The notes under the pieces were generated by a model, which searched no databases, was not told the DNA's origin, and saw only the letters and a program-made list of their open reading frames with translations. The translations under genes were made by a program, and so were the position numbers. A stretch of 64,000 bases of DNA from Salarchaeum japonicum_A (GTDB lineage Archaea; Halobacteriota; Halobacteria; Halobacteriales; Halobacteriaceae), in NCBI RefSeq assembly GCF_049705945.1, contig NZ_JBNAMV010000004.1:1798001-1862000 (forward strand), in the 5' to 3' direction. Positions 49,146 to 58,049 of this stretch are shown piece after piece (positions within the stretch are counted from its first letter, which is position 1; each line of letters begins with the position of its first letter).

Positions 49146-49469
49146 TTAGTACTGGTAGCGCCGGCCGTCCTCCTCCGTCTGCGGGAACTGTTGTCCGCCC
49201 GTCATCTCCTCGAAGCTCATCCCCGACAGGTATTCGTCGTAGGTCGCGTCGTACTCGCTGCGCAGGTGGAAATCGAGCTTTCCGGACTGAACGAGCGTGT
49301 CGAAGAACTGGTGGACGGCGCGCCCCACGAGGTCGTCCACGTCGTCGGGGTCGAGCGCCGCCGACAGCATCGCCAACTCCGTCCGGGTCTCGCGGTCGAG
49401 CGACACCGCGTGGTCGGCTAGTTCCGCGTTCTCCGCCTCGACAGCGTCCTGCAGGTCGTCCAAACTCAT
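49146..49469 (-). CDS. Haloarchaeal conserved protein, 107 aa
   Basis: The start chosen is ATG 49469 (MSLDDLQDAVEAENAEL). The protein is acidic and helical: two helices with RTELAMLSAALDPDDVDDLVGRAVHQFFDTL in the middle, and a C-terminal tail with aromatic residues (FEEMTGGQQFPQ ... RRYQY). No domain is recognised. The size and the DDLV-x5-HQFF segment suggest a DNA-binding or adaptor helical bundle, which is a guess. It is divergent from mutY and may be cotranscribed with the CBS protein gene, which starts 40 bp further left. Confidence 0.65.
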   Translation of the reverse strand: MSLDDLQDAVEAENAELADHAVSLDRETRTELAMLSAALDPDDVDDLVGRAVHQFFDTLVQSGKLDFHLRSEYDATYDEYLSGMSFEEMTGGQQFPQTEEDGRRYQY

Positions 49470-49576
49470 ACCCTCGCGTTCTCGCGGACGCGGAAAACGC
49501 CTTTCGCCTCCGGGGGCCGTCCCCGCGCCGCCGGGAACCACAACCGAGTTACCCCGCGCGACCCACCGTTCGCGTG

Positions 49577-50494
49577 ATGAGTGAGGCCGAGGCCGCGGAC
49601 TGCCTGCCCGAGGACACGGACGCCGTCCGGGACGCGCTCGTCTCCTGGTACGAGGCCGACCACCGCGACTTCCCGTGGCGGAACACCGACAACGCCTACG
49701 AGATACTGGTGTCCGAAGTGATGAGTCAGCAGACCCAGCTCGAACGCGTCCGCGAGGCCTTCGACGGATTCTTGAACAAGTGGCCGACCGTCCACGACCT
49801 CGCCGCCGCCAGCCGCGGCGACGTGGTGGCGTTCTGGACGGGGCACTCGCTCGGGTACAACAACCGCGCGCGCTATCTCCACGAGGCCGCAGAACAGGTG
49901 GTCGAGGAGTACGACGGCGCGTTCCCCGAGTCGCCCGAGGAACTCCAGGAGCTGATGGGCGTCGGTCCCTACACCGCCAACGCCGTCGCGTCCTTCGCGT
50001 TCAACAACGGGAACGCCGTCGTGGACACGAACGTCAAGCGCGTCCTCTACCGGGCCTTTTCCGTGCCGGACGACGACGCGGCGTTCGAGGACGTGGCGGG
50101 CTTCCTGATGCCCGACGGCGAGTCCCGCGTCTGGAACAACGCCATCATGGAACTCGGCGGCGTCGCCTGCGAGAAGGTGCCGTCGTGCGACGAGGCCGGG
50201 TGTCCGTGGCGCGAGTGGTGTGACGCCTACGAGTCCGGGGATTTCACCGCGCCCGACGTTCCGACCCAGCCGAGTTTCGAGGGGAGCAGGCGGCAGAAGC
50301 GCGGCCGCGTCATCGCGGCGCTCTCCGAGCACGACGAATTATCGCTCTCCCAGCTGGGGCCGAAGGTCCGCGTGGACTACGGCGGCGACACCGGCGCGGA
50401 GTGGCTGCGCGACCTGCTCGGCGACCTCGAAGACGACGGACTCGTCGCGGTCGAAGAACGGGACGGCGAGACGGTCGCGCGCCTTCAGTCCTGA
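49577..50494 (+). CDS. mutY: A/G-specific adenine DNA glycosylase MutY, short form
   Basis: MutY removes adenine mispaired with 8-oxoguanine. The start is ATG 49577 (MSEAEAADCLPEDTD). DFPWRNTDNAYEILVSEVMSQQT contains catalytic Glu47, LMGVGPYTANAVASFAF is the helix-hairpin-helix, and NAVVDTNVKRVL has catalytic Asp150. A four-Cys cluster follows (CEKVPSCDEAGCPWREWC), with spacing 5-4-5 rather than the usual 6-2-5. The C-terminal NUDIX-like domain that reads 8-oxoG is missing; instead about 85 residues form a winged-helix-like end (RRQKRGRVIAALSEHDEL). The length of 305 aa fits haloarchaeal forms. Confidence 0.88.
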   Translation: MSEAEAADCLPEDTDAVRDALVSWYEADHRDFPWRNTDNAYEILVSEVMSQQTQLERVREAFDGFLNKWPTVHDLAAASRGDVVAFWTGHSLGYNNRARYLHEAAEQVVEEYDGAFPESPEELQELMGVGPYTANAVASFAFNNGNAVVDTNVKRVLYRAFSVPDDDAAFEDVAGFLMPDGESRVWNNAIMELGGVACEKVPSCDEAGCPWREWCDAYESGDFTAPDVPTQPSFEGSRRQKRGRVIAALSEHDELSLSQLGPKVRVDYGGDTGAEWLRDLLGDLEDDGLVAVEERDGETVARLQS

Positions 50495-50895
50495 CCGGCG
50501 GTGCGGTCGAGAACGTCGAAGATGGCGTCGATGGAGGCGGTCGGCTCGGTCGAGACGAACAACCCTTGGTCGCCGACGAGATAGCGGACGATGACTGCGT
50601 TGTCCATCCGGGTGACGAAGCCGTTCACGTCGTTCGACATCGGGACGAAGTCACGGAACAGCTCGCGCTCGTAGAAATCGTGGGCGACGTGCCCGTGGAA
50701 GTCGGCGGTGAACGCTTCGAGGCTGTCGATACCGTCGAATAACTCCAGAACGACATCGGACGCGTAGAGGAGGTGGGGGGTTTCTCGGTCGTACTCTGCG
50801 ACGGCACCGAGGTAGTCGCCGACCGCTGTACGCAGGCTGTCGACTGCTTCGTCGGCGTCGAAGTCGACGACGCGCGCCTCCGCTACGTGCGGCAT
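50485..50895 (-). CDS. Haloarchaeal conserved protein, 136 aa
   Basis: The start chosen is ATG 50895 (MPHVAEARVVDFDADEAV), about 25 bp behind the box GCGTTAAGT; an in-frame ATG 24 bp upstream would overlap that box. The protein is soluble and acidic with LLYASDVVLELFDG, ERELFRDFVP and VIVRYLVGDQGLFVSTEP. The layout (sensor-like alpha/beta, then strands) resembles the 125-aa protein at 24729-25106, suggesting a haloarchaeal family with several copies. No function is known. The gene overlaps the mutY end by 10 bp. Confidence 0.7.
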   Translation of the reverse strand: MPHVAEARVVDFDADEAVDSLRTAVGDYLGAVAEYDRETPHLLYASDVVLELFDGIDSLEAFTADFHGHVAHDFYERELFRDFVPMSNDVNGFVTRMDNAVIVRYLVGDQGLFVSTEPTASIDAIFDVLDRTAGQD

Positions 50896-50998
50896 TGTCG
50901 CGGTACTGGCCTGCCGCATACTTAACGCTTCGCCAGACGCACCAGGGCGGAACTGCAGAACGCAACCGTTTTTCTCCTCGCCACCCCCGGATTCTCGC

Positions 50999-51586
50999 AT
51001 GCACGCCATCACGAACAGCGGGTGGGTGGAGGTCATCACCGGCTGTATGTTCTCGGGGAAGACGGAGGAACTCCTCCGTCGCCTCCGACGCGCGGAGATA
51101 GCGGGGCAGGAGGTCGCGGCGTTCACGCCGGCCATCGACGACCGGTACGGCGAGGAGTCGCTCGGGTCGCACGCGGGCAACGAGTGGACGGCGACCGTGG
51201 TCGACAACGACCCCGAGGCAGTCCGGGGGATTCCGGAGCGGCTGAACGGCGAGCAGGTCGTCGCCATCGACGAGGCGAACTTCTTCCCCGCGGAACTGCT
51301 CGGCGTCTGCGAACAATTGGCGGCGGACGGGCGGCGGGTCGTGGTGTCGGGGACGGACCAGACGTTCCGCGGCGACCCCTTCCACCCGCTCCCCGCGCTG
51401 ATGGCGACGGCGGAGTACGTCGAGAAACTCCAGGCCATCTGCACCGTCTGCGGCGAACCGGCGACCCGGAACCAGCGCCTCATCGACGGCGAACCCGCGC
51501 ACGCAGACGACCCCACGATTCTGGTGGGTGCGGAGGAGTCCTACGAGGCGCGGTGTCGGAACTGCCACGAACTCCGCGAGGACTAA
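50999..51586 (+). CDS. tdk: Thymidine kinase
   Basis: Type II thymidine kinase phosphorylates thymidine with ATP in pyrimidine salvage. VITGCMFSGKTEELLRRLRR is the Walker A loop, GEQVVAIDEANFFPAELL the catalytic Glu and DEAxFF motif, VVVSGTDQTFRGDPFHPL the substrate-binding region and YEARCRNCHEL the C-terminal lasso. Zinc cysteines are at CTVCGE and CRNC. The length of 195 aa is normal. It is divergent from the 136-aa protein gene, and a small conserved gene follows 24 bp later. Confidence 0.95.
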   Translation: MHAITNSGWVEVITGCMFSGKTEELLRRLRRAEIAGQEVAAFTPAIDDRYGEESLGSHAGNEWTATVVDNDPEAVRGIPERLNGEQVVAIDEANFFPAELLGVCEQLAADGRRVVVSGTDQTFRGDPFHPLPALMATAEYVEKLQAICTVCGEPATRNQRLIDGEPAHADDPTILVGAEESYEARCRNCHELRED

Positions 51587-51610
51587 GGCGTCGCCGGGCG
51601 TGCTCGGCGT

Positions 51611-51874
51611 ATGCTCGCGCTCCAGCTGGACGACTTCATGGTGGAACTGAAGGACGGCGCGTTGAAGAACGTCGGCCCGTCGAACAAGTCGGGGTCCGCG
51701 AAACTGTTCGACGCCGAGGAGGTGGAGGCGCGCGAGTTCGGGGATAAGCGCGTGAAGGTCGTCGCCGAGGACGGCGAGGGAAACGAGGTACAGGTGGCGT
51801 TGTTCCCCGAACAGGTGCGGGCGCTGGCGGACGACATCGCTGACTTGGAAGCGGAGAGCCGCGTTCTGGAATAG
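51611..51874 (+). CDS. Small conserved haloarchaeal protein, 87 aa
   Basis: A soluble, acidic protein, mainly beta: MLALQLDDFMVELKDGALKN, then SAKLFDAEEVEAREFGDKRVKV, EVQVALFPEQVRALADDI and a final helix. The pattern suggests a small beta-barrel followed by one helix, but I do not recognise a family. It follows tdk on the same strand and precedes the RecJ-like gene by 45 bp, which has its own TCGTTTAGG box. Confidence 0.65.
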   Translation: MLALQLDDFMVELKDGALKNVGPSNKSGSAKLFDAEEVEAREFGDKRVKVVAEDGEGNEVQVALFPEQVRALADDIADLEAESRVLE

Positions 51875-51918
51875 GCTTTCGACAATCGTTTAGGGGAGGG
51901 ATTACTTCAACTCACTAA

Positions 51919-54021
51919 ATGGGTACGTGTATTATCTGCGGCTCGTCTGTCGACGGTCGTATCTGTCAGACCCACGAAGAGGACGTCGTCTTCGAGTTCC
52001 GCGGCGACGACGCGAACCAGCTCATCCCCGGCCGATACTACGTCGGCTCCGTCGACGGGTTCGCCGAGTTCGGCGTGTTCGTCGACCTCGCGCCGTCCGT
52101 CACGGGCCTCCTGCACCGGAGCGAGATTCCCGGCCGCATCGAGTCCCTCGACTGGGACGAGGGTGACGCCGTCTACGTTCAGGTGGACGAGGTTCACGGG
52201 AACGGCAACGTCGACCTCTCGTGGTCCATCCGACAGAGCGAACGCGACTTCCGCGGGAAGCTCATCCAGGACCCGGACGCGGAGACGACCGCCGAACTCC
52301 CCGAAGACGAGTCCGCCGCGCCCGCCGGCGCGGTCGAACAGACCGAGAGCGAAACCGAGTCCGAGCCGGAATCCGAGCCGGAATCCGAGCCGGAGCCAGA
52401 CTCCGAGCCGGAACCGGAGTCCGAGCCGGAGCCCGAAGTCGTCGATGAGGCGGTCGAGGCGGACGACTCCGAGGCGGTCGAGGCCGAGGCGGAGTCCGAA
52501 TCCGAATCCGAATCCGAATCTCGGGAGCCTGTGCACGTGTCGGCGGGTGAGCTGGAGGGGTTCGTCGGCGACCTGGTGTCGCTCGAGGGCGAACTCACGT
52601 CGACCCGGCAGACGAGCGGGCCGACCGTGTTCGAACTGACGGACGAGACGGGCGTCGTTGAGTGCGCGGCGTTCGTCGAAGCTGGCGTTCGCGCGTACCC
52701 CGAAATCGAGACGGGGGACGTGGTTCGACTGGTCGGCGAGGTCGAGCGTCACCACGGCGAACTCCAGGTGGAGACCGAGGAACTGGACGAACTCTCCGGC
52801 GACGCCCGAGAGACGGTGCTCGCGCGGCTGAACGACGCGCTGGACGAGCGCGCACGCCCCGACGACACGAGCCTGCTCGTCGATGACGACGACATCGCGG
52901 TCGTGCAGGACGGCCTCGTGAACGCCGCGACCGCGGTTCGCCGCGCCGTCGCGGAGGGTCGTCCGGTCATCGTCCGCCACACCGCGGACGTGGACGGCTA
53001 CGTCGCTGGCGCTGCCATCGAGCGCGCCGTCCTCCCGCTCGTGCGCGAGGAGCACGCGGTCAGCAACGCCGAGTACCACTACATCGACCGCCGGCCGCTC
53101 GACGGCGACTTCTACGGCATGGAAGCCGCGACGAACGACGTGACCTCGATGCTCGAAGCCGAGCAGCGCCACGACGAGAAACACCCGCTGTTCGTGCTCG
53201 TCGGCACGGGCAGCACCCGGGAGTCCCTCGACGGACTCGGCCTGCTCGACGCGTACGACGCGCGCTCCGTCGCCATCGACGGCGGGTACGCGGACGGCGA
53301 GGCCGCGGACGCCGCGACCGTGCTCGTCAGCCCGACCCAGGACGGCGGCGACGCCGTTCGGACAGGCGTGCTCGGCACGCACCTCGCGGCGCTCGTGAAC
53401 GACGACGCCCGCGACGACATCGCACACCTCCCCGCCGCCGCGTTCTGGACGGACACGCCCGACGCGTACGCGGACGCCGCCGCTGACGCCGGCTACGACG
53501 CCGACGAACTCGCGGACATCCGTGACGCAATCGCCCTCGAAGCGTTCTATCAGTCCTACGAGGACAAGCGCGAACTCATCGCGGACCTCCTCTGGGAGGA
53601 GAACGACTCGCTCGCCGCGCACGTCGCCGGCCAGTTCCGATCGAAACTCGACACCGAACTGGAGACCGCGCGCCGCCACCTCTCCGCGCGCGGAGAGGAC
53701 GGCGTGACGTTCGACGTGCTCGACGTGGGCGCGTTCACCCACAAGTACGACTTCCCGCCGCAGGACCTCCTGCTCGACGCGCTCTTCCGCGACCGGACGG
53801 ACGAGGTCGACGTGCTGGTGGGCGCGAACGAGGACGAAATCCGCCTCCGCAGCACGCGCCACGTGGACGCCCGCGCTGTGGGCGAAGCCGTCGCCGAGGA
53901 ACTCCCCGAGGCGGGCGTGACGCCGCGCGGCGCTGACGACGGACACATCGAGTTCCTCCGTGGCGAGCGCGAGGACGTCATCGACGCCGTCGTCGACGCC
54001 GTCGCCGCCCAACTCGACTAA
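51919..54021 (+). CDS. RecJ-like DHH-family protein with S1 and OB-fold domains
   Basis: The 700-residue protein is modular: a zinc-finger-like start (CIICGSSVDGRICQTH), an S1 RNA/DNA-binding domain (YYVGSVDGFAEFGVFVDL), an acidic linker of about 90 residues built from E/S/P repeats, an OB-fold (SLEGELTSTRQTSGPTVFEL) and a DHH-type phosphoesterase domain from about residue 340. VRHTADVDGYVAGAAIERA matches the first DHH motif; the place of the DHH motif itself reads AIDGGYADG, so the catalytic centre is altered. Haloarchaea carry several RecJ paralogues, some tied to replication (GINS-associated nuclease). A repair or replication role is likely; nuclease activity is uncertain. Confidence 0.85.
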   Translation: MGTCIICGSSVDGRICQTHEEDVVFEFRGDDANQLIPGRYYVGSVDGFAEFGVFVDLAPSVTGLLHRSEIPGRIESLDWDEGDAVYVQVDEVHGNGNVDLSWSIRQSERDFRGKLIQDPDAETTAELPEDESAAPAGAVEQTESETESEPESEPESEPEPDSEPEPESEPEPEVVDEAVEADDSEAVEAEAESESESESESREPVHVSAGELEGFVGDLVSLEGELTSTRQTSGPTVFELTDETGVVECAAFVEAGVRAYPEIETGDVVRLVGEVERHHGELQVETEELDELSGDARETVLARLNDALDERARPDDTSLLVDDDDIAVVQDGLVNAATAVRRAVAEGRPVIVRHTADVDGYVAGAAIERAVLPLVREEHAVSNAEYHYIDRRPLDGDFYGMEAATNDVTSMLEAEQRHDEKHPLFVLVGTGSTRESLDGLGLLDAYDARSVAIDGGYADGEAADAATVLVSPTQDGGDAVRTGVLGTHLAALVNDDARDDIAHLPAAAFWTDTPDAYADAAADAGYDADELADIRDAIALEAFYQSYEDKRELIADLLWEENDSLAAHVAGQFRSKLDTELETARRHLSARGEDGVTFDVLDVGAFTHKYDFPPQDLLLDALFRDRTDEVDVLVGANEDEIRLRSTRHVDARAVGEAVAEELPEAGVTPRGADDGHIEFLRGEREDVIDAVVDAVAAQLD
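52350..52520 (+). repeat. Low-complexity repeats encoding the E/S/P linker
   Basis: Variants of GAGCCGGAATCC follow one another from about 52360 to 52440, and TCCGAA is repeated four times near 52495-52518. They encode the flexible acidic linker of the RecJ-like protein. Such repeats change length easily by slippage, so this linker may vary between strains. Confidence 0.85.
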
Positions 54022-54059
54022 CGACATCCTTTTCCTCGCGTGTCCGCTTTCGTTCCCTA

Positions 54060-55706
54060 ATGAGTTCAGGGTCGGAGAGCGCGTTCGAGGCCGCGTGCGA
54101 CGAACTCGTCGACCGACTGCTCGCGGGCGATATCGAGCAGGACGACCTCGAGCAGGCGAAGATGGACGTCTGTGGCGAGTTCTCCGCGCCGAAAGTCCCG
54201 ACGCACTCCGAACTGCTCGACCACGCGCCGCAGAGTCGCCGCGGGGAGCTCGAAGACCTCCTGCAGCGAAAGCCCGTGCGCACCGCATCCGGCGTGACGC
54301 CGGTCGCGGTGATGACGAGCCCGCACATGTGTCCGCACGGGAAGTGCCTGTACTGTCCCGGCGGCCCCGCGTCCGAGTTCGATTCGAGTCAGTCCTACAC
54401 GGGCCACGAGCCCGCGGCTGCCCGCGGGGAGCAGAACGACTACGACCCCTACGGCCAGGTGACGCTCCGCCTCCACCAGCTCCGCGAAATCGGCCACCCG
54501 GTGGACAAGGTCGAACTGATTCTGATGGGCGGAACGATGACCGCGCGCAGTCACGACTACCAGGAGTGGTTCGTGAAGCGCGCGCTCGAAGCGCTGAACG
54601 ATTTCGACCCCGAGCAGCCCCCGGAGCCGGCGGAGGGCGTGTCGTTCGCGCAGGACCCCGAGGAGTACGACTTCGAGTATCTGGAGGACGTGAAGACGGA
54701 GAACGAGTTCGGGAACATCCGGAACATCGGGACGACGTTCGAGACGAAGCCGGACTGGTGTGACCCCGAGCAGATAGATCGCATGCTTGACCTGGGGGGG
54801 ACGAAGGTCGAGGTCGGCGTGCAGACGACGTACGAGCGCATCAACCGCGAGATGCATCGCGGGCACGGGATGCAGGCGTCGATGGACGCGAACCGTCGGC
54901 TTCGGGACGCGGCGTTCAAGGTCGGGTTCCACATGATGCCGGGCCAGCCGGGGATGACGGAGGAAATGATTCTGGAGGACTTCCGGCGCATCTTCGAGGA
55001 GCCGGAGTGGCGGCCGGACTACCTGAAGATTTATCCGACGCTCGTCGTGCGCGGCACCCGCATCTACGACCAGTGGCGGCGCGACGAATTCGAACCGCTC
55101 GGAAACGAGCAGGCCGCCGAACTGGTCGCGCGTGTGATGAAGGACATTCCGCGGTACGTCCGCTTGCAGCGCGTGCAGCGCGACATCCCCGCGGACTTCA
55201 TCGACGCGGGCGTCTGGAAGTCGAACCTTCGCCAGCTCGCTTGGAAGAAGCTGGACGAACACGGATGGACCTGTAACTGCATCCGGTGTCGGGAGGTCGG
55301 GATGAACGACGAAGACCCCGAGAACGTCGAACTCGATGTCATGACGTACGAGGCGGGCGGCGGCACGGAGCACTTCATCAGCTTCGAGGACTTCGAGAAG
55401 GACCTCCTCGTCGGGTTCGCCCGCCTCCGATTCCCGAACGAGCCGGTGCGCCGCGAACTCGACAACGCCGCGTTGCTCCGCGAACTCCACGTCTACGGCA
55501 GCGAAGCCGGCATCGGTGAGGAGAGCCGGGACGACCAGCATCAGCACCGGGGTTACGGCCGCCGCCTCATGGAACGCGCCGAGGACATGGCCGCCGACGC
55601 CGGCTACGACAAACTCAGCGTCATCTCCGGCATCGGCGCGCGCCAGTACTACAAGCAGCAACTCGGCTACGTCCAGGACGGCCCGTACGTCTCCAAGAGC
55701 CTCTGA
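54060..55706 (+). CDS. elp3: Elongator-like tRNA uridine-34 acetyl/carboxymethyl-transferase Elp3
   Basis: Elp3 makes the carboxymethyl group on wobble uridine from acetyl-CoA by radical SAM chemistry. SPHMCPHGKCLYCPGG holds the three cysteines of the 4Fe-4S cluster; VELILMGGTMTARSHDYQEWF, VEVGVQTTYERINREMHRGH and GFHMMPGQPGM follow. The C-terminal part is a GNAT acetyltransferase domain (LHVYGSEAGIGEE ... QHRGYGRRLMERAEDMA). The length of 548 aa is normal for archaeal single-subunit forms. It acts on tRNA and thus on decoding. The gene stands alone, 38 bp after the RecJ-like gene. Confidence 0.95.
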   Translation: MSSGSESAFEAACDELVDRLLAGDIEQDDLEQAKMDVCGEFSAPKVPTHSELLDHAPQSRRGELEDLLQRKPVRTASGVTPVAVMTSPHMCPHGKCLYCPGGPASEFDSSQSYTGHEPAAARGEQNDYDPYGQVTLRLHQLREIGHPVDKVELILMGGTMTARSHDYQEWFVKRALEALNDFDPEQPPEPAEGVSFAQDPEEYDFEYLEDVKTENEFGNIRNIGTTFETKPDWCDPEQIDRMLDLGGTKVEVGVQTTYERINREMHRGHGMQASMDANRRLRDAAFKVGFHMMPGQPGMTEEMILEDFRRIFEEPEWRPDYLKIYPTLVVRGTRIYDQWRRDEFEPLGNEQAAELVARVMKDIPRYVRLQRVQRDIPADFIDAGVWKSNLRQLAWKKLDEHGWTCNCIRCREVGMNDEDPENVELDVMTYEAGGGTEHFISFEDFEKDLLVGFARLRFPNEPVRRELDNAALLRELHVYGSEAGIGEESRDDQHQHRGYGRRLMERAEDMAADAGYDKLSVISGIGARQYYKQQLGYVQDGPYVSKSL

Positions 55707-55756
55707 GTTCGCCGCGTTCGGCGTAGAGTTATGCCGTCGCGCGTTCTGTTCCGGGT

Positions 55757-56311
55757 ATGGATGTTCGTGGTGAGCCGCGGGTGCCGTACGTGGAGTCGCG
55801 CGAGGACCTGCCGGAGTCCCAGCGGGAGTACTACGACCGCATCACGGCGAGTCGAGACCGAATTATCGGGCCGTTCGGCGTGCTCCTCCACAGTCCCGTG
55901 CTGGCGGGTCGCGTGGCCGACTTAGGAAGCTATCTGCGCTTCGAGAGCGCGCTTCCGGAGGGCTTGCGGGAGTTGGCTATCGTGGTGTCGGGCCGGGAGT
56001 TCGACGCGGCGTTCGAGTGGGCGGTGCACGCGCCGCTCGCGCGCGAGGCGGGCGTGAGCGGGGCCGCGCTCGACGCGGTGCTGGACGACGCGCCTGTGAA
56101 CGATTTGCCCGCCACGGAGGGCGTGGTGGTTCGGTACGGTCGCGAACTCTGGCGCGACCACGCGGTCTCCGAGGAGACGTATCGGGCCGCAGAGGACGCG
56201 TTCGGCGTGCAGGGCGTCGTGGACCTCACGGCGCTCCTCGGGTACTACGGACTCGTGGCGTGCGTGCTGAACGCGTTCGAGGTGCTGCCGGCGGCGGAGA
56301 CGCCGCTATAG
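55757..56311 (+). CDS. Carboxymuconolactone decarboxylase (CMD)-fold protein
   Basis: The 184-residue all-helical protein has GPFGVLLHSPVLAGRVADLG and GLRELAIVVSGREFDAAFEW then AVHAPLAREAGVSGAALDAV, the CMD core with the EW-x2-H motif. The two cysteines of AhpD-type peroxidases (C-x2-C) are missing, so it is not a thiol peroxidase. It may be a decarboxylase-type enzyme on small lactones, but this is unproven. A 6-bp overlap connects its end with the convergent surE gene. Confidence 0.88.
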   Translation: MDVRGEPRVPYVESREDLPESQREYYDRITASRDRIIGPFGVLLHSPVLAGRVADLGSYLRFESALPEGLRELAIVVSGREFDAAFEWAVHAPLAREAGVSGAALDAVLDDAPVNDLPATEGVVVRYGRELWRDHAVSEETYRAAEDAFGVQGVVDLTALLGYYGLVACVLNAFEVLPAAETPL

Positions 56312-57085
56312 GTCGACGAGTCCGCCGGCGGTCACGCCGGGCGCGACGTCGTGCGGGGCGGTGAGGGGGCTGACGCTGATTTCGTCGTCCACGACGGCGC
56401 GACGGTCGGTGCCCTCGGGGTCGGGGACGTCGCGCTCGAAGAGTTCGTTCCAGAACTTGTCGTTGACGTTCACGCCGCGTTCGGTGAACTCGGCTTCGAG
56501 TTCGTACTCCTGGGTGGGGCGGGTGACGCGGAAGATGTCGTTCTCGGTCTGCCCGGCGGCGGGGGCGTTGACGGTGAGGTAGTCCGCGGTCGTGAGGAAG
56601 TCGTCGTTCACGAACCCGGGGAGGAGGTCGTGGACGGCGTCCGCGGCGGTCGTGAACGTCTCGTACTGGGGGTCGTAGCGGCTGCCGGGCGTGTACTCCC
56701 AGTCGTACATGGAGACGGCGATGGCGGGATAGTTGAGGAAGGAGGCCTCCATGGCGGCGCCGATAGTGCCGGAGCGCGCGAGGATGTGCGCGCCGATGTT
56801 CGGGCCGTCGTTACAGCCGGAGACGACCACGTCGGGGTCGAGGTCGAGGGCGGCGACGCCGATGGCGACGCAGTCCGCGGGCGTGCCCTTGACGGCGTAG
56901 CCGTGGTGGCGTTCGTCGTACTCGACTTCGCCCCAGCTCCGGGTCTGGCCGGTGCCGGACTGGTTCTCCTCGGGTGCGACGACCGTCACGTCGTGGGTCT
57001 CGGAGAGGCGGTCGTAGACGGCTTCGAGGCCGGGCGCGTCGATGCCGTCGTCGTTCGTGAGCAGGACGGAGAGCGAGTCGGTCAT
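56306..57085 (-). CDS. surE: 5'/3'-nucleotidase SurE
   Basis: SurE removes phosphate from nucleoside 5'- and 3'-monophosphates and is linked to stationary-phase survival in bacteria. VLLTNDDGIDAPGLEAV at the N-terminus holds the two metal-binding Asp residues, VVAPEENQSGTGQ the Asn/Ser ligands and VVSGCNDGPNIGAHILARSG the third metal site. The length of 259 aa is normal. It is a soluble metal-dependent enzyme. The ZIP transporter gene upstream on the same strand ends 39 bp before. Confidence 0.95.
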   Translation of the reverse strand: MTDSLSVLLTNDDGIDAPGLEAVYDRLSETHDVTVVAPEENQSGTGQTRSWGEVEYDERHHGYAVKGTPADCVAIGVAALDLDPDVVVSGCNDGPNIGAHILARSGTIGAAMEASFLNYPAIAVSMYDWEYTPGSRYDPQYETFTTAADAVHDLLPGFVNDDFLTTADYLTVNAPAAGQTENDIFRVTRPTQEYELEAEFTERGVNVNDKFWNELFERDVPDPEGTDRRAVVDDEISVSPLTAPHDVAPGVTAGGLVDL

Positions 57086-57124
57086 CGGGAGTGGGTAGCG
57101 AGCGACCCCGGTAAGTGGTTGCGG

Positions 57125-57940
57125 TTACGCGGCGAGCGAGACGTCGAGGTAGAGCATGAGGACGACGCCGAGCATGGTGCCGAGGGTGGCGACGCGTTCG
57201 TGGCCGCGTGCGTGGGTTTCGGGGACGATTTCGTCGCTGATGACGAACAGCATCCCGCCGGCGGCGAACCCCATCGCGTACGGGAGCAGGCCGGTGGAGA
57301 ACTGGATGGCGTACGCGCCGAGGACGGCGATGGGTATCTCGACGAGTCCGGCACGGATGCCGGTGAGCGCGGCGTACGCGCCCCGGTCGAACCCGGCGTT
57401 GATGGCGGCGACGGAGACCGCGAGGCCTTCGGGGATGTTCTGGAGGCCGATGGCGAGCATCAGGGCGAGCGCTTCGCCGGTGTTCCCGGAGCCGAACCCG
57501 ACGCCGACCGCGAGGCCTTCGGGCATGTTGTGGATGGTGATGGCGACGATGAACAGGACGACCGAGGCGTACCGGGCGTTCTGGGTGGCTTGGTCGGCGC
57601 GTTTGCGTCCAGTGATGAGGACGTGGACGTGGGGCACCCAGCGGTCGGCCTGGTCGAGGACGAGGACGCCGAGGAGGATGCCGGCGATGACTTGGAGCGC
57701 GCCCGTGCTTCCGCCGCCGGCGGCGTCGATACCGGGGAGAATGAGGCTCGTGAAGCTCGCGGACAGCATCACGCCCGCGGCGAACCCGAGCAGGGCGTCG
57801 AGCGACCGCTCCGAGGGGTCGCGCCAGACGAGTACCAACGTCGCGCCGAGCATGTTCATCCCGGCGATGACGACGCCGCCGAGGAGCGCCTGCATCACGG
57901 GGTCGGTTCCGGCGATGTCGAGGAAGACGTCTTCGAGCAT
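57125..57940 (-). CDS. ZIP-family divalent metal transporter
   Basis: The 271-residue membrane protein has eight hydrophobic segments. The two metal-path motifs are AITIHNMPEGLAVGVGFG (TM4) and GLQNIPEGLAVSVAAIN (TM5), the hallmark of ZIP transporters. MLSASFTSLILPGIDAAGGG forms the loop before them, and a short His-containing stretch WVPHVHVL follows TM3. ZIP proteins carry zinc or iron into the cytoplasm. A zinc supply for the many ribbon proteins is plausible, but metal specificity is not deducible. It is divergent from rqcH (110 bp). Confidence 0.93.
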   Translation of the reverse strand: MLEDVFLDIAGTDPVMQALLGGVVIAGMNMLGATLVLVWRDPSERSLDALLGFAAGVMLSASFTSLILPGIDAAGGGSTGALQVIAGILLGVLVLDQADRWVPHVHVLITGRKRADQATQNARYASVVLFIVAITIHNMPEGLAVGVGFGSGNTGEALALMLAIGLQNIPEGLAVSVAAINAGFDRGAYAALTGIRAGLVEIPIAVLGAYAIQFSTGLLPYAMGFAAGGMLFVISDEIVPETHARGHERVATLGTMLGVVLMLYLDVSLAA

Positions 57941-58049
57941 TAGCCAGCCCTCCGGTCCGGTGTCATCGTTGGGTGGTGGGGTCGGGGTCAGTTAAGCGTT
58001 CACGCCGCCGGGTCGTTACGTCTTTCCTGTCGCCCCCGCTAGGCGGGGT

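Noticed and set aside
54066..55661. 531-aa frame opposite elp3
   Set aside because: Antisense shadow; the sense frame encodes a complete Elp3.
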